Counted from the stretch's first letter, positions 32,475 through 41,803 are shown. The stretch: 64,000 bases of DNA from Pseudomonadota bacterium (GCA_023423895.1 JAFAER010000012.1:124001-188000), one strand, 5' to 3'. Numbers and translations are program-made. Notes: a model not told the origin generated them from the sequence alone.

Positions 32475-33446
32475 TCAGCCCATGAACGCGCCGAGGGCGC
32501 GGAAGCGGTCGTAGCGGTCGCGAACGAGCTCGTCGGGGGTCCGCTGGAGCAGGTCGGCGAGCGTCTCGCGGAGGGCGTCATCGACGTTGCGCGCCGCTTT
32601 GTGCGGGTCCTGGTGCGCGCCGCCGGCGGGCTCCTCGACGATGCGGTCCACGACCTTCAACTTGAGGAGCTCGGGCGCCGTCATGCGCAGGCGAGAGGCG
32701 GCCTCGTCGGCCTTGCTGCCGTCCTTCCAGAGGATCGATGCACAGCCTTCGGGAGAGATGACGCTGTACGTGCCGTACTCGAGCACGTGGACGCGGTTGG
32801 CGACGCCGAGCGCGAGCGCACCGCCGCTGCCACCTTCGCCGATGATCGTCGCGATGATCGGCACCGGCGCACGCGCCATGGCGGCCAGGCATGCGCCGAT
32901 GGCCTCGCTCTGACCGCGCTCCTCGGCGCCGAGGCCGGGATAGGCGCCCATCGTGTCGATGAACGTCAAGATCGGCAGCCCGAAGCGGGATGCTAGCTCG
33001 AACATGCGGCGCGCTTTGCGGTAGCCCTCGGGATGGGGCATGCCGAAGTTGCGCTTCACGCTCTCCTTCGCGCCGCGACCCTTCTGGTGGCCGACCACGA
33101 CGACGCTCCGCCCGTGATAGCGGGCGACGCCAGCGACGATCGCGGCGTCCTCGGCGAACGTGCGGTCACCGTGCAGCTCGAGGAAGTCCTCGAACAGGTG
33201 CGTGACGTAGTCGAGCGTGTACGGTCGGTTCGGGTGCCGCGAGAGCTGCACCTTCTGCCAGGGTGACAGATCCGCGAACAGCTCGCGCGCGAGACGACCG
33301 CACTTCTCTTCGAGACGACGGAGCTCGGTCTCGAAGCGTTTGTCATTCTCGGCGAGCGCACGGAGCTCTTTCACTCGGGCGACGAGCTCGACGACGGGCT
33401 TTTCGAAAGGGAGGACGTGCGAGGCCAACGTGACGGCCTCATACAC
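32475..33446 (-). CDS. accA: Acetyl-CoA carboxylase carboxyltransferase alpha subunit
   Basis: AccA forms with AccD the carboxyltransferase that moves CO2 from biotin to acetyl-CoA, the first step of fatty acid synthesis. The 323-residue length from GTG 33446 matches E. coli AccA (319). Diagnostic blocks are LPFEKPVVELV, SRHPNRPYTLDYV, LHGDR-FAED, GHQKGRGAKE-KRNFGMP-PEGYRKA, IDTMGAYPG and IGEGGSGGALALGVANRV. The frame is open 147 nt further upstream, but that stretch is low-complexity and lacks similarity; GAGGG stands 6 nt before the GTG. No accD is in the window. Confidence 0.95.
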   Translation of the reverse strand: MYEAVTLASHVLPFEKPVVELVARVKELRALAENDKRFETELRRLEEKCGRLARELFADLSPWQKVQLSRHPNRPYTLDYVTHLFEDFLELHGDRTFAEDAAIVAGVARYHGRSVVVVGHQKGRGAKESVKRNFGMPHPEGYRKARRMFELASRFGLPILTFIDTMGAYPGLGAEERGQSEAIGACLAAMARAPVPIIATIIGEGGSGGALALGVANRVHVLEYGTYSVISPEGCASILWKDGSKADEAASRLRMTAPELLKLKVVDRIVEEPAGGAHQDPHKAARNVDDALRETLADLLQRTPDELVRDRYDRFRALGAFMG

Positions 33447-33793
33447 CGCCCTCGGGAGAGGGCAAAACGAAGACGCTGCGGCAGCGCAAACCGGCGCGCC
33501 AAACCCCGACGGCCGGCCGGTCGCTCGACCGTCGCCGCGGGCTCGACCGTGCGGTCCGACCGTCTCAGGTGAGGATGCAAAGCCGCAGGTCAAGTGCGTG
33601 ATTTTACGTGACTTCGCGGAGTTGCGGACAATGTGGGATGGACCTGGTCCTGCATGCGGTCGAGCGGCATCGACTCGAGCGACTCGAGCGGCCGACGAAA
33701 AGCGCTGAAGGCCGCTCGTGCACGAGGGTACGGGCGTGCACGAGCGTCGTGCAGTGCTAGAGCGCGCGCGGCGGAGAGAGGGACGGGGACACG
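33447..33793. other. Intergenic gap between divergent accA and the SET-repeat protein gene
   Basis: This 347-bp gap has no convincing gene. On the minus strand a TAAAAT hexamer (33606-33601), in a rare AT-rich patch with TTGTCC about 19 bp upstream, is a weak candidate for the accA promoter. The right part (33640-33790) is GC-rich with repeated CGAG/CGACTCGAG-like words and shows nothing I can name. Confidence 0.4.
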
Positions 33794-35782
33794 GTGGCTT
33801 CGCAACCTTCGCAACATTCGCAACATTCGCAACAGGCGCGTGACACGGGGGGCGACGTGGAGGCGGAGGCGGGGGCCGACGCGCCTCGTCCGGACGTCGT
33901 CGACGCGCGCGGCCTCGCTTCCGGTCTTACGGCCATGCCTCAGGCGGCGGCGACCCGACGAACGCTTCTTTTTCCGGCGTCGGAGCTGATGCGGACGCGC
34001 GAGCCGCGCTCGCCGGAACGCAACGTTCGGGTCCGATCGCTATTCCGCACCGACGAGCCCGAGGCCAAGACGCTCCTCCGTGCCCTGGGCGGCTACGAGA
34101 GCTCGGACGAGGTGATCGACGCCGGCTCGAGCCGCCGCGCGCGTCTGGACGGCGACGTCGCTTCCGAGCGTCCGAGCGAACGCTCGACGGTGCCGACGGC
34201 ACTTTCGAAGGGAATCGCGGACGCGTCGTCCGACGACGTGGTCGAGCTCTCGACGTCCGAGCTCCAGAGCGAGCGCGAGCTTTCCACGGCGATGCGTCTT
34301 CGCGCATCGGCGGCGCGCCCGTCCCTACGGGACCGAGGAAGCGACGCGAGCGAGGCAGACGCAACGCGCGAGACCAGCGAGAGCAGCGAGACCAGCGAGA
34401 CCAGCGAGACCAGCGAGACCGCGTTCGCGAGGTCCGATGCCCCGCCCCCGCTCGCGCGCGCGAAGGGACCTAAAGGCGGGTCGCGTTGGTCGCGTCGGCG
34501 GATGGGGATGGGGCTGCTCGCCTCGCACGGCATCGTCGCCGTCACGGTCGTGTTGGCCGCGCCGTCCGGGCGTCCGGGCAGCATCGTGCGCGAGCCGAAC
34601 GTTGCGCTGTCGGAACGAACCCCGCTGGCGATCTTGCCGGGCGCCGCCGTGTTGCCTCCACCTCCCGCCGGTGGGTGCGCGACCTCTGGTGATGCAAGGC
34701 TGCTCGCGTCGCGCGCGCAGATCGGTCCCGGCCTCGAGGTCACCGTCCTCGAGACGGGCTTCGGGGTGGCGCTCGCCTCCGGAACGAAAGAGGCCGTCGG
34801 CGTGCGGGTCGAGGGCGCCGGTTTTCGTGTGGCGGAGACCGTCCGCGTGAAGGCGCCGTCGTTCGTCAGCCATGCCGTGGTCGAGCCCGGACGCGACGAC
34901 GAGGACGAAAGCCTCGATGTTCGCGTCGACTCGGACGAGGCTCGGACCGTCGTGAGCGGCGGTGAAGCCCCCGCGTTCCGGGTCGTCGCACGTGGTGGCT
35001 CGATCCTGGCGCTGCTCGACGATTTGCGCGGCGTACGCGTCCGCCATCTCTGGTCACTTCCGGGTTCTGGAGCACGCGTGGCGGCTCCGCAGCCGGTGGT
35101 GCTCTCTGCGTCGAAGCCGAACGTGCAGCGCCCTGCGTCGGGTTCGTCGAAGGGGCCCGATCCGTCTCGTCGTGCGGCACCGCCGGTGTTCGTGACGTCG
35201 GAGGTGGTCCGCGCCGCTGGGCGCGACGACGGTGGGGCCGTCCTCGCGCTGCGCCGGCCATCCACGCTCTGGCTCGGCGTGACGGACGCGGCGCTCGTCC
35301 CGGCGGGGCCGCTCGTCTCGATGGTGCGCAAGGGGGCTGCGATCGGCAGTCCGGCGGTCGCGCAGTGGGGCGGAGGTGGAGCCGTGGCGTGGGCCGAGCG
35401 GCCCGCGGGGGAGCGTGATTGGACGATCTTCGTCGCGGGCTTCACGCCGGACGGCGAGGGGGGCACGACGCTCGGCCCCGTCCGCGAAATCGGGAAGGGG
35501 ATGTCTCCGGCTCTCGCGGAGCTTCCGGACGGGGACCTCCTTCTGGCGCACGCCGACGGTCCGGCGGGCGCGCATCGTGTCGTCGCGCGCCGCCTCGACC
35601 GCGATCTCGCGCCTCGTGGAGAGGCGCTGGCGGTTTCTCCCGAATCGGTGAATGCGGGGCAACCTGTCGCCGCGGTCCGTCCGGACGGGCGCGCGATCGT
35701 GGCCTTCTTCGCGGCCGATCGACGGGCGCCGCGCTCGGCCTCGGTGCTCGCGACGCCTCTCGCGTGCGATCCGGGGTTCTGA
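33794..35782 (+). CDS. Large membrane-anchored protein of unknown function with 9-bp repeats
   Basis: The 662-residue product starts with GTG inside a 9-bp tandem repeat (ttcgcaaca, 33799-33834) that encodes a Ser-Gln-His repeat. Residues 1-230 are polar and disordered, with a second 9-bp repeat (34370-34414) encoding Ser-Glu-Thr units. A single membrane helix (about 238-258; MGMGLLASHGIVAVTVVLA) leads to a Ser/Pro/Val-rich exterior part. The last 180 residues contain repeated beta motifs (SPAVAQWGGGGAVAWAE, AELPDGDLLLAHADG, AAVRPDGRAIVAFF) like a partial propeller. No family is recognised. The domain order fits a type II or bitopic envelope protein. Confidence 0.7.
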   Translation: MASQPSQHSQHSQQARDTGGDVEAEAGADAPRPDVVDARGLASGLTAMPQAAATRRTLLFPASELMRTREPRSPERNVRVRSLFRTDEPEAKTLLRALGGYESSDEVIDAGSSRRARLDGDVASERPSERSTVPTALSKGIADASSDDVVELSTSELQSERELSTAMRLRASAARPSLRDRGSDASEADATRETSESSETSETSETSETAFARSDAPPPLARAKGPKGGSRWSRRRMGMGLLASHGIVAVTVVLAAPSGRPGSIVREPNVALSERTPLAILPGAAVLPPPPAGGCATSGDARLLASRAQIGPGLEVTVLETGFGVALASGTKEAVGVRVEGAGFRVAETVRVKAPSFVSHAVVEPGRDDEDESLDVRVDSDEARTVVSGGEAPAFRVVARGGSILALLDDLRGVRVRHLWSLPGSGARVAAPQPVVLSASKPNVQRPASGSSKGPDPSRRAAPPVFVTSEVVRAAGRDDGGAVLALRRPSTLWLGVTDAALVPAGPLVSMVRKGAAIGSPAVAQWGGGGAVAWAERPAGERDWTIFVAGFTPDGEGGTTLGPVREIGKGMSPALAELPDGDLLLAHADGPAGAHRVVARRLDRDLAPRGEALAVSPESVNAGQPVAAVRPDGRAIVAFFAADRRAPRSASVLATPLACDPGF

Positions 35783-35855
35783 AGCCCGCCCGTAACCTCG
35801 AGCGGCAGGCATCCGGCCCCTACCGCCGTCCTCGCGCATGCCTTCGCGAACGACA

Positions 35856-35889
35856 GGGACCAGGATCAGGGACCAGGTCGGGGACCAGG
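35856..35889. repeat. Three short direct repeats of GGGACCAGG
   Basis: GGGACCAGG occurs at 35856, 35869 and 35881 (periods 13 and 12 bp) in the 231-bp gap before the kinase gene, about 125 bp upstream of its start. They lie on one face of the helix only approximately. Possible regulator sites or simple repeat noise. Confidence 0.45.
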
Positions 35890-36013
35890 AAGGGGCGCGC
35901 GGGCAGGAGGCCAGCAGGGGTGGGAGGGGGAGGAAGCGCACCCGGCTGGAGCCGATGTCGGCCGGCTTGCAGCGCACAACGCACTCGGAGCCGTGGCCTG
36001 ATAGGATGTCGAT

Positions 36014-37858
36014 GTGACGGAGCGCGGCCCGGAGACCCTGCCGACGACGTCGCTCGGACACTACAAGGTCCGCGCGAAGATCGGCTCTGGCGGTATGGGC
36101 GACGTGTTCGACGCCCTTCACACGGGGCTCGACAAGCGCGTCGCGATCAAGACGCTCCGCAAACGGTTCCTCGACGACGAGGTCGTCGTCGCGCGCTTCT
36201 TGCGCGAGGGCCAGCTCGCGTCGCGGATCCGGCACCCGAACATCGTCGACGTCACGGACGTCGGCATGATGGGTGGCCTACCGTGTCTCGTGATGGAGCA
36301 TCTCGAGGGCGAGTCGTTCTCGGCGATGATCCGCCGGGAGGGACCGCTCGACCCCGAGGCCATCGTCGGGATCCTGCTGCCGATCGTCGCCGCCGTGGAC
36401 TTCGCCCACGAGCACGGGATCGTTCATCGCGATCTCAAGCCGTCCAACATCTTCCTTTCTCGCTCCTGGAACGGCGAGACCGTGCCCAAGGTGCTCGACT
36501 TCGGCATCTCGAAGCTCGTTCACGACTCGCAGCAAGCGGCGCTGACGACGGACTCGGCGTTCGTCGGCACGCCGCACTATGCGTCGCCGGAGCTGATGCG
36601 CGCCGACAAGCTGGCCGATGGACGCTCGGATCAGTACTCGATGGGCGTCATCCTCTACGAGGCCGCGGCCGGCGTCCGCCCGTTCGTCGATCTGGGAAAC
36701 AACTTCGTCGCGCTCGCGATGGCGATCTGCAAGGGCGACTACCCTCCGCTCCGGCACAGGAACCCGAACGTCCCGGCGGCCTTCGAGCACGTGGTCCAGC
36801 GAGCGATGGCGCTCCAGGCGCAGGACCGCTTCGCCACGATGCGCGCGCTCGGAGAGGCGCTGCTGCCGTTCGCGAGCGAGCGGGTGCGGATGATCTGGGC
36901 GCCGACGTTCAGGGGAAGAGGCGGCGCGCTCGAGCCGTCGGCGACGGAGATGCTCACGCGTCCGCCTGCACCCCCCTCGATGGGCATGGTGGCGACCGTC
37001 GCGAGCGTCCCCCCGTTCTCCCATGGCCCGGCCTCGGCGGGGGCACCGTCGATGCCTCCCCATTCGATTCCTCCACATTCGGTTGGTTCGCGGGGATCCC
37101 ATGCGGACGGTCCCATCTCGCAACACTCGCCTCACTCGCCTCACTCTCCTCACGCGAGGGCGTCGATCCCGAGCGGCTCGCTCCAGCAGAACCCGATGGC
37201 GAGCTCGCTGCCGCGCGGGCCGGGCGCTTTCCCGAGCACGACGCCGCCTGGCGCCGCCGTCGATCGTCTTCCGAGCTACGGCACCGGCACGTCCGGGCCT
37301 CACGTCCCGCGCCCGCGCGGCTCTGGCGCGATCACCGCGGTCATCGGACTCAGCCTCGGGCTTGCGGTTCTCGTCTCCGTCGTCGTTCTTCGTACCTCAC
37401 GGCGTGACGACGCGATCCGAACAGCAGCGGCCGCGAGCGCAGCGGAGACCTTCACGCTGGACCTGCAGGTGACGCCGGCGACGGCGCTCATCGAGATCGA
37501 TGGGACGGTCGCCGGGACCGGGCAGGTGTCGAAGACGCTCCCTCGCGACGGTCGGAGCCATGTGCTCCGCCTCTCCGCGCCAGGCCACGAGAGCCTGCTC
37601 GTCGAGTTCAAGGACACGAGCCCCCCACCTCCGGCGATCGGGCTGCGGCCCGTCACGTCACCGTCGGGCCAGCCGAACGGCCAGGGCGCTCCAGCCGTCC
37701 AGAATGGGACGTCGAGCGCGCCAGCCGCGACCGGCGCGACTGGCGCGGCGCAGCGAGGCTCGGCTGCCGGGCCGCCCGCTGGCGTGACCCCGACAGGGAA
37801 AACAAAGGGAAACTCGGAGGGACGCCCGAAGACGGATAACATCGACCCCTGGGAATGA
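36014..37858 (+). CDS. Membrane Ser/Thr protein kinase with PEGA-like tail
   Basis: The 614-residue product has a kinase domain (16-290): IGSGGMGDV, ATP Lys46, HRDLKPSN (D140), DFG 162-164, TPHYASPEL. A long Pro/Ser/His linker includes a His-Ser-Pro triplet repeat encoded by a 9-bp tandem repeat near 37125-37155. A membrane helix (about 438-458; VIGLSLGLAVLVSVVVL) follows. The exterior part has a PEGA-like domain (LQVTPATALIEIDG, GTGQVSKTLPRDGRSHVLRLSAPGHE), then a disordered tail. The stop overlaps the TPR gene (ATGA). The operon kinase-TPR-binding protein suggests a signalling unit with a periplasmic ligand sensor. Confidence 0.93.
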   Translation: MTERGPETLPTTSLGHYKVRAKIGSGGMGDVFDALHTGLDKRVAIKTLRKRFLDDEVVVARFLREGQLASRIRHPNIVDVTDVGMMGGLPCLVMEHLEGESFSAMIRREGPLDPEAIVGILLPIVAAVDFAHEHGIVHRDLKPSNIFLSRSWNGETVPKVLDFGISKLVHDSQQAALTTDSAFVGTPHYASPELMRADKLADGRSDQYSMGVILYEAAAGVRPFVDLGNNFVALAMAICKGDYPPLRHRNPNVPAAFEHVVQRAMALQAQDRFATMRALGEALLPFASERVRMIWAPTFRGRGGALEPSATEMLTRPPAPPSMGMVATVASVPPFSHGPASAGAPSMPPHSIPPHSVGSRGSHADGPISQHSPHSPHSPHARASIPSGSLQQNPMASSLPRGPGAFPSTTPPGAAVDRLPSYGTGTSGPHVPRPRGSGAITAVIGLSLGLAVLVSVVVLRTSRRDDAIRTAAAASAAETFTLDLQVTPATALIEIDGTVAGTGQVSKTLPRDGRSHVLRLSAPGHESLLVEFKDTSPPPPAIGLRPVTSPSGQPNGQGAPAVQNGTSSAPAATGATGAAQRGSAAGPPAGVTPTGKTKGNSEGRPKTDNIDPWE

Positions 37859-38790
37859 CCGGGAGGAAGATCGTCGCAGGTTTGGTCGTCGCGCTGGGGC
37901 TCGGGCTCTTGGGCCCGCTCGTCCCCGCGTCGCCGCTCACCGCTCTCGCCGAAGCGGCACCGCCGCCGAAGCAAACGCCCGAGAAGGCCGCCGCCGACGT
38001 GCGGGCGCGTGAGCTGTTCCAGAAGGGCGACACCGCCTATGCGGAGGGACGCTACGAGGAGGCTCACGCCGCCTTCCAGGAAGCGTACGACTTGAGCGGC
38101 CGCCCGCAGCTGCTCTTCAACATCTCGAACGCGCTCGAACGTCTCGGCAAATATGTGGAGGCGGTCGACGCGCTCGAGAAGTACCTCGCGAGCGGGAAGG
38201 CGAAAGATCGCGATGTCGTCCAGAAGCGGCTGGCGAACCTGAGAAAACGAGTCGACGAGCAGAAGAAGGCAGAAGAGCGCGCGCGCGAAGAAGAAGAGAA
38301 GAAGCGCGCCGCGGAGAGGGACAACGCCGAGCAGGCGTCGCGGACGGCGGACAACGTCGAGCCGAACCCGCCCGCGAAGACCCCTGCGCCTCCTCCGGAG
38401 AAGCCCACGCGCGTCCTCCCGATCGTGCTCCTCGGCGCGGGCGGGGCCGCGCTCGTGACCGCGGGCGTGTTCGGGGCGCTCACGCTCTCTGCGCGCAGCG
38501 ACGTCGACGCCGGGTGCAAGACAGGGCCTTCGGGACGTCTGTGCAACGGCAGCGCGAGCTCGGCGATCGATCGCGACAAGACCTTCGGCCTCGTCACCGA
38601 CATCGCGCTCGTCTCCGGGGTCGTGCTCGGAGCCGCGGGCATCTACTTCCTGCTCTCGGGCGACGACGACAAAGCATCGGTGAACGTCGGCGGTGGCGCT
38701 CGGCGACCGCACGCGCGCGCATCTCAACCACGCACACGCATCGAGGCCCGTCCGGCGGGCGCAGGGGTCGAGCTTGTCGGCACTTTCTAG
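37855..38790 (+). CDS. Secreted TPR protein with two C-terminal membrane helices
   Basis: The product has 311 residues. A signal peptide (cleavage near ALAEAAP) precedes TPR-like helices (about 46-125; ELFQKGDTAYAEGRYEEAHAAFQEAYDL, FNISNALERLGKYVEAVDALEKYL). A charged coiled-coil (125-160, Glu/Lys/Arg-rich) and a Pro linker follow. Two membrane helices (about 185-205 and 243-267) end the chain. Such proteins scaffold envelope complexes in myxobacteria. It is translationally coupled to the upstream kinase and overlaps the downstream binding-protein gene by 17 nt, so it likely acts between them. Confidence 0.83.
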   Translation: MTGRKIVAGLVVALGLGLLGPLVPASPLTALAEAAPPPKQTPEKAAADVRARELFQKGDTAYAEGRYEEAHAAFQEAYDLSGRPQLLFNISNALERLGKYVEAVDALEKYLASGKAKDRDVVQKRLANLRKRVDEQKKAEERAREEEEKKRAAERDNAEQASRTADNVEPNPPAKTPAPPPEKPTRVLPIVLLGAGGAALVTAGVFGALTLSARSDVDAGCKTGPSGRLCNGSASSAIDRDKTFGLVTDIALVSGVVLGAAGIYFLLSGDDDKASVNVGGGARRPHARASQPRTRIEARPAGAGVELVGTF

Positions 38791-40222
38791 GCTCGCCGCG
38801 TTCGGCCTCACCACGCTCCTGACCGTCGCGACGAGCTGCACGCTCACGCGCGAGGACGTCACGTCGTGTCGCACCGACGCCGATTGTCGGACCGCCTTCG
38901 GCGTCGGCCTCGTCTGTGGTCGCTCGGGGCTCTGCGAGCGCGCGGCACCTTCGCCACGCTGCACGACGTCCTTCCCGGCGGATCTCCTGACGCGGCCGGA
39001 GAGCTACCCGGGCGTGATCACGATCGGCGCGCTGATGGATCGGAGCGTCGAGACGCAGCGCGGGCGCGAAGACGCAATCCGGCTCGCGGTCACGCAGGTG
39101 AACGACGAGCGTGGGCTCGACGGTCGACTGTTCGGCGTCGTCTTCTGCGACGTTGCCGAGGACCCCGTCTTCGACTCTCTCAAGCGGACCGACGCGGCCG
39201 TCGCGAGCGCCCGATACCTCGCGGATGTCGTCGGCGTTCCTGCCATCGTCGGACCGAGCGCATCCGGCGATGTCCTCGCCGTCTTCGACGCGATACGAGA
39301 TCGACGCGTGCTGCTGATCTCTCCGTCGGCCACGAGCCCGGCGCTCACGCGTCACGACGTCGCGACGGCGACCGACGAGGAGCCCGGCTTGCTCTGGAGG
39401 ACGGCCGCTCCGGACACGCTCCAGGGGGCGGCGATCGGGCGCCATTTGACGACGAGCTTTCCGAGCGCGACGAACGTGGTCGTCGTCAACGAGAAGGGAC
39501 CGTACGGGACGGCGCTCACCGAGGTCTTCACCAGCGCGTTCCAGCAGAACGGACGGTCCGTGCAGGCGCTGCCGTACGAGACCGCGAGCCAGCGAGATGC
39601 GGCGATCGTCCAGGCGAGCTCCTCGTCGCCGGCGTTCGTTCTCTTCTTCTCGTCGCAGACGCCCGATGCCGTGGCGTTCCTGAACGCCGCGCAGTCGCTC
39701 GCGAGCTACGAGCAGATCAGCCTGTTCTTGACGGACAGCGCGGCGAACCCCGACCTCTTGAACGGGGCTGCCGGGGCGGCGGCCCTCTTTCCGCGCGTGG
39801 TCGGTAGCCGCCCGGCGGTGCCCCAGGGGCCGACGTTCGAGCTCTTCAAGACGAGCTATTCCGCTGCCTTCAAGAAGGACCCCGGAGCGCTCGCCTTCGT
39901 CCCGCACGCGTACGACGCGACGTGGCTCGTGTTCTACGGAGCGGCGTGGTCGCTTCGCCAGGAGAAGGCCGTGACGGGATCGGGAATAGCGCGTGGGCTT
40001 CGGAAGATCTCCGCGCCCGGCACGGAGATCCCGGTCACGCCCGCGAACTGGTCGAAGATCGCAGACGCGCTCGGCGCCGGCACGCCGGTGAACGTCGTCG
40101 GCGCGTCCGGCAGCCTCGACTACGACCCGGTGACCGAGGAGACGACCGGTCTCATCGACATCTGGAAGATCGCGGCGGACGGAAAGTCGATCGAGTCCAG
40201 CACGACGATCGATCCGCGCTGA
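38774..40222 (+). CDS. Orphan periplasmic ligand-binding lipoprotein (Peripla_BP_6 type)
   Basis: The product is 482 residues from TTG 38774, chosen because AGGGG lies 6 nt upstream and the signal peptide begins at once; an ATG at 38693 would lie far inside the TPR gene. The lipobox is VATSC. A short Cys-rich segment (CRTDADCRTAFGVGLVC-x4-GLC), like the repeats in the 62657 lipoprotein, precedes a leucine/isoleucine/valine-binding-protein fold (IGALMDRS, AVTQVNDERGLDGR, VPAIVGPSASG, LLISPSATSP, FVPHAYDATW). No ABC permease or ATPase is nearby, so it is probably a sensor input for the kinase in the same operon. That is inference. Confidence 0.85.
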   Translation: MSALSRLAAFGLTTLLTVATSCTLTREDVTSCRTDADCRTAFGVGLVCGRSGLCERAAPSPRCTTSFPADLLTRPESYPGVITIGALMDRSVETQRGREDAIRLAVTQVNDERGLDGRLFGVVFCDVAEDPVFDSLKRTDAAVASARYLADVVGVPAIVGPSASGDVLAVFDAIRDRRVLLISPSATSPALTRHDVATATDEEPGLLWRTAAPDTLQGAAIGRHLTTSFPSATNVVVVNEKGPYGTALTEVFTSAFQQNGRSVQALPYETASQRDAAIVQASSSSPAFVLFFSSQTPDAVAFLNAAQSLASYEQISLFLTDSAANPDLLNGAAGAAALFPRVVGSRPAVPQGPTFELFKTSYSAAFKKDPGALAFVPHAYDATWLVFYGAAWSLRQEKAVTGSGIARGLRKISAPGTEIPVTPANWSKIADALGAGTPVNVVGASGSLDYDPVTEETTGLIDIWKIAADGKSIESSTTIDPR

Positions 40223-40262
40223 CGCGCTCCGGTCGGACGCCCGCCCGTCCGGTCGGCGCGGA

Positions 40263-40298
40263 CGACCTTGTCTACATTGATCAATGTGGACAACGTCG
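40263..40298. promoter_or_regulatory. 36-bp dyad operator upstream of the HTH-citrate synthase gene
   Basis: The symmetrical parts are CGAC-n-TTGTC-n-ACATTGA and its mirror TCAATGT-n-GACAA-n-GTCG, centred between 40280 and 40281. Only two base pairs break the symmetry. The dyad ends 21 bp before the GTG start at 40320, where a promoter should lie. Its length fits binding by a dimeric MerR-like or other HTH protein, and the gene product itself has such a domain. Confidence 0.75.
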
Positions 40299-40319
40299 AG
40301 CGCCAGGACATGATGAAGC

Positions 40320-41621
40320 GTGGATCAACGCCCGGTGATCGACGATCGAGACCGCGAGTGGCTCCCTGCGCGGGATGCCGCCGAGCTCCTTGGCATCAAG
40401 AAGGAGACGCTCTACGCGTACGCGAGCCGCGGGATGGTACGGAGCGTCCCCGGGGGCGCAGGCGACCGGGCTCGCCTGTACCATCGCGAAGACCTGGAGC
40501 GCCTCCACGCGCGCAGCCGTGCGCGCTCGGGACACGGACCCGTCGCTGCCGGGGCGCTCCGCTGGGGGGAGCCGGTGCTCGAGACGAAGGTGGGCACCAT
40601 CGGCGAAAGCGGCCCGGCCTACCGCGGAACGCCGGCGCTCGACCTCGTGCGACGCGGGGCGTCCTTCGAGGACGTGTGCGCGCTGCTCTGGGATGCGCCG
40701 TTCGTCGAGCCACGGGAGCGGGGGCTGGGAGTGCCGGGTCCGTCGCTGCGGGCGATGCTCCGTCCGCATGCCGAGCCGTTCGACGCGATCCTCCTTACGG
40801 CAGCGGCGCTCGCGGCGGCGGAGCCGCGCGGCGAAGGGCTCGAGGTCACCAAGCGCAAAGCAGGTGGGCTGCTTCGCCGGCTCGTCGCGTCTTGCGCGCT
40901 GCCGCGCGGGATGGCTGCCGTGGACGCAGCGCTCGCGGCAAGCGCCGCGCCCGGACAGGCACGTGGACGTGCACGTGGACGCGAGGAGGGGCCGGCGTTC
41001 GGGACCGCGCGCGCCTTGCTCGTCGCGCTCGGCGGGCGACCGACCGCGGCGACGGTCGAGGCGATGAACGAGGCGCTGGTGCTCTCGGCGGACCACGAGC
41101 TCAACGTGTCCACGTTTGCGGCGCGTGTGACCGCGTCGTCGGGGGCGAACCTTGCGGCGTCGGTCGTCGCGGCGCTCGCCGCTCTGTCCGGGCCGCTGCA
41201 CGGCGGGGTGACCGCGCGTGTCGAGGCGCTCGTCGCCGAGATCGGCCGGCCGGAACGCGCGGCCGAAGTGGTGGCCGCGCGCCTCGAGCGCGGTGATGCG
41301 GTACCGGGCTTCGGCCATCCGCTCTACCCCACCGGGGATCCGCGCGGCGCACGCCTGCTGGAGCTCGCGCAGCGCGTGTCGAGCAGACCTCGCGCCGTGC
41401 GCGTCCTCGTCTCGATCACCAACGCGATGCATCTGGTGGCCCGTGAACAGCCGACGCTCGACGTCGGCCTCGTGGCGATCGCGAGCGCGCTCGGGCTGCC
41501 AAGAGGCGCGCCGCTCGCGATCTTCGCATGTGGGAGGCTCGCCGGTTGGATCGCGCACGCCATCGAACAGCGAGAGACGGGCCACCTCGTGAGGCCGCGC
41601 GCACGGTACGTGGGCATCTGA
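40320..41621 (+). CDS. Citrate synthase-family protein with N-terminal MerR-type DNA-binding domain
   Basis: The product has 433 residues. Residues 14-70 form a MerR/excisionase-like HTH (LPARDAAELLGIKKETLYAYASRGMV, LYHREDLERL). Residues 90-430 are citrate synthase: catalytic His259 (ADHELN), His294 (GPLHGG), His333 (PGFGHPLY) and Asp381 (PTLDVGL) are all present, so condensation of oxaloacetate or a similar oxoacid with an acyl-CoA is plausible. A low-complexity insert (211-224) is Arg/Gly-rich. HTH-citrate synthase fusions are known as a family but their biology is poorly understood. The dyad just upstream suggests it binds its own promoter. No other Krebs-cycle gene is near. Confidence 0.9.
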   Translation: MDQRPVIDDRDREWLPARDAAELLGIKKETLYAYASRGMVRSVPGGAGDRARLYHREDLERLHARSRARSGHGPVAAGALRWGEPVLETKVGTIGESGPAYRGTPALDLVRRGASFEDVCALLWDAPFVEPRERGLGVPGPSLRAMLRPHAEPFDAILLTAAALAAAEPRGEGLEVTKRKAGGLLRRLVASCALPRGMAAVDAALAASAAPGQARGRARGREEGPAFGTARALLVALGGRPTAATVEAMNEALVLSADHELNVSTFAARVTASSGANLAASVVAALAALSGPLHGGVTARVEALVAEIGRPERAAEVVAARLERGDAVPGFGHPLYPTGDPRGARLLELAQRVSSRPRAVRVLVSITNAMHLVAREQPTLDVGLVAIASALGLPRGAPLAIFACGRLAGWIAHAIEQRETGHLVRPRARYVGI

Positions 41622-41803
41622 ACGCGCAGAGCGGCGACCCAGGCATGGTCGTGCTGCTTCAGCTCGCGCGTGTTCTTGCTGCGGAAGGAGCGGCGTCGCG
41701 AGGACGAAGCCAGCCGCCTTCACCACGTCTCGAACGTCGTCATCCCGGAACTGGGGCAACGCGCGTCGTTGGCCTCTTCGTGCCGCCGATCTACGTTCAT
41801 GGC

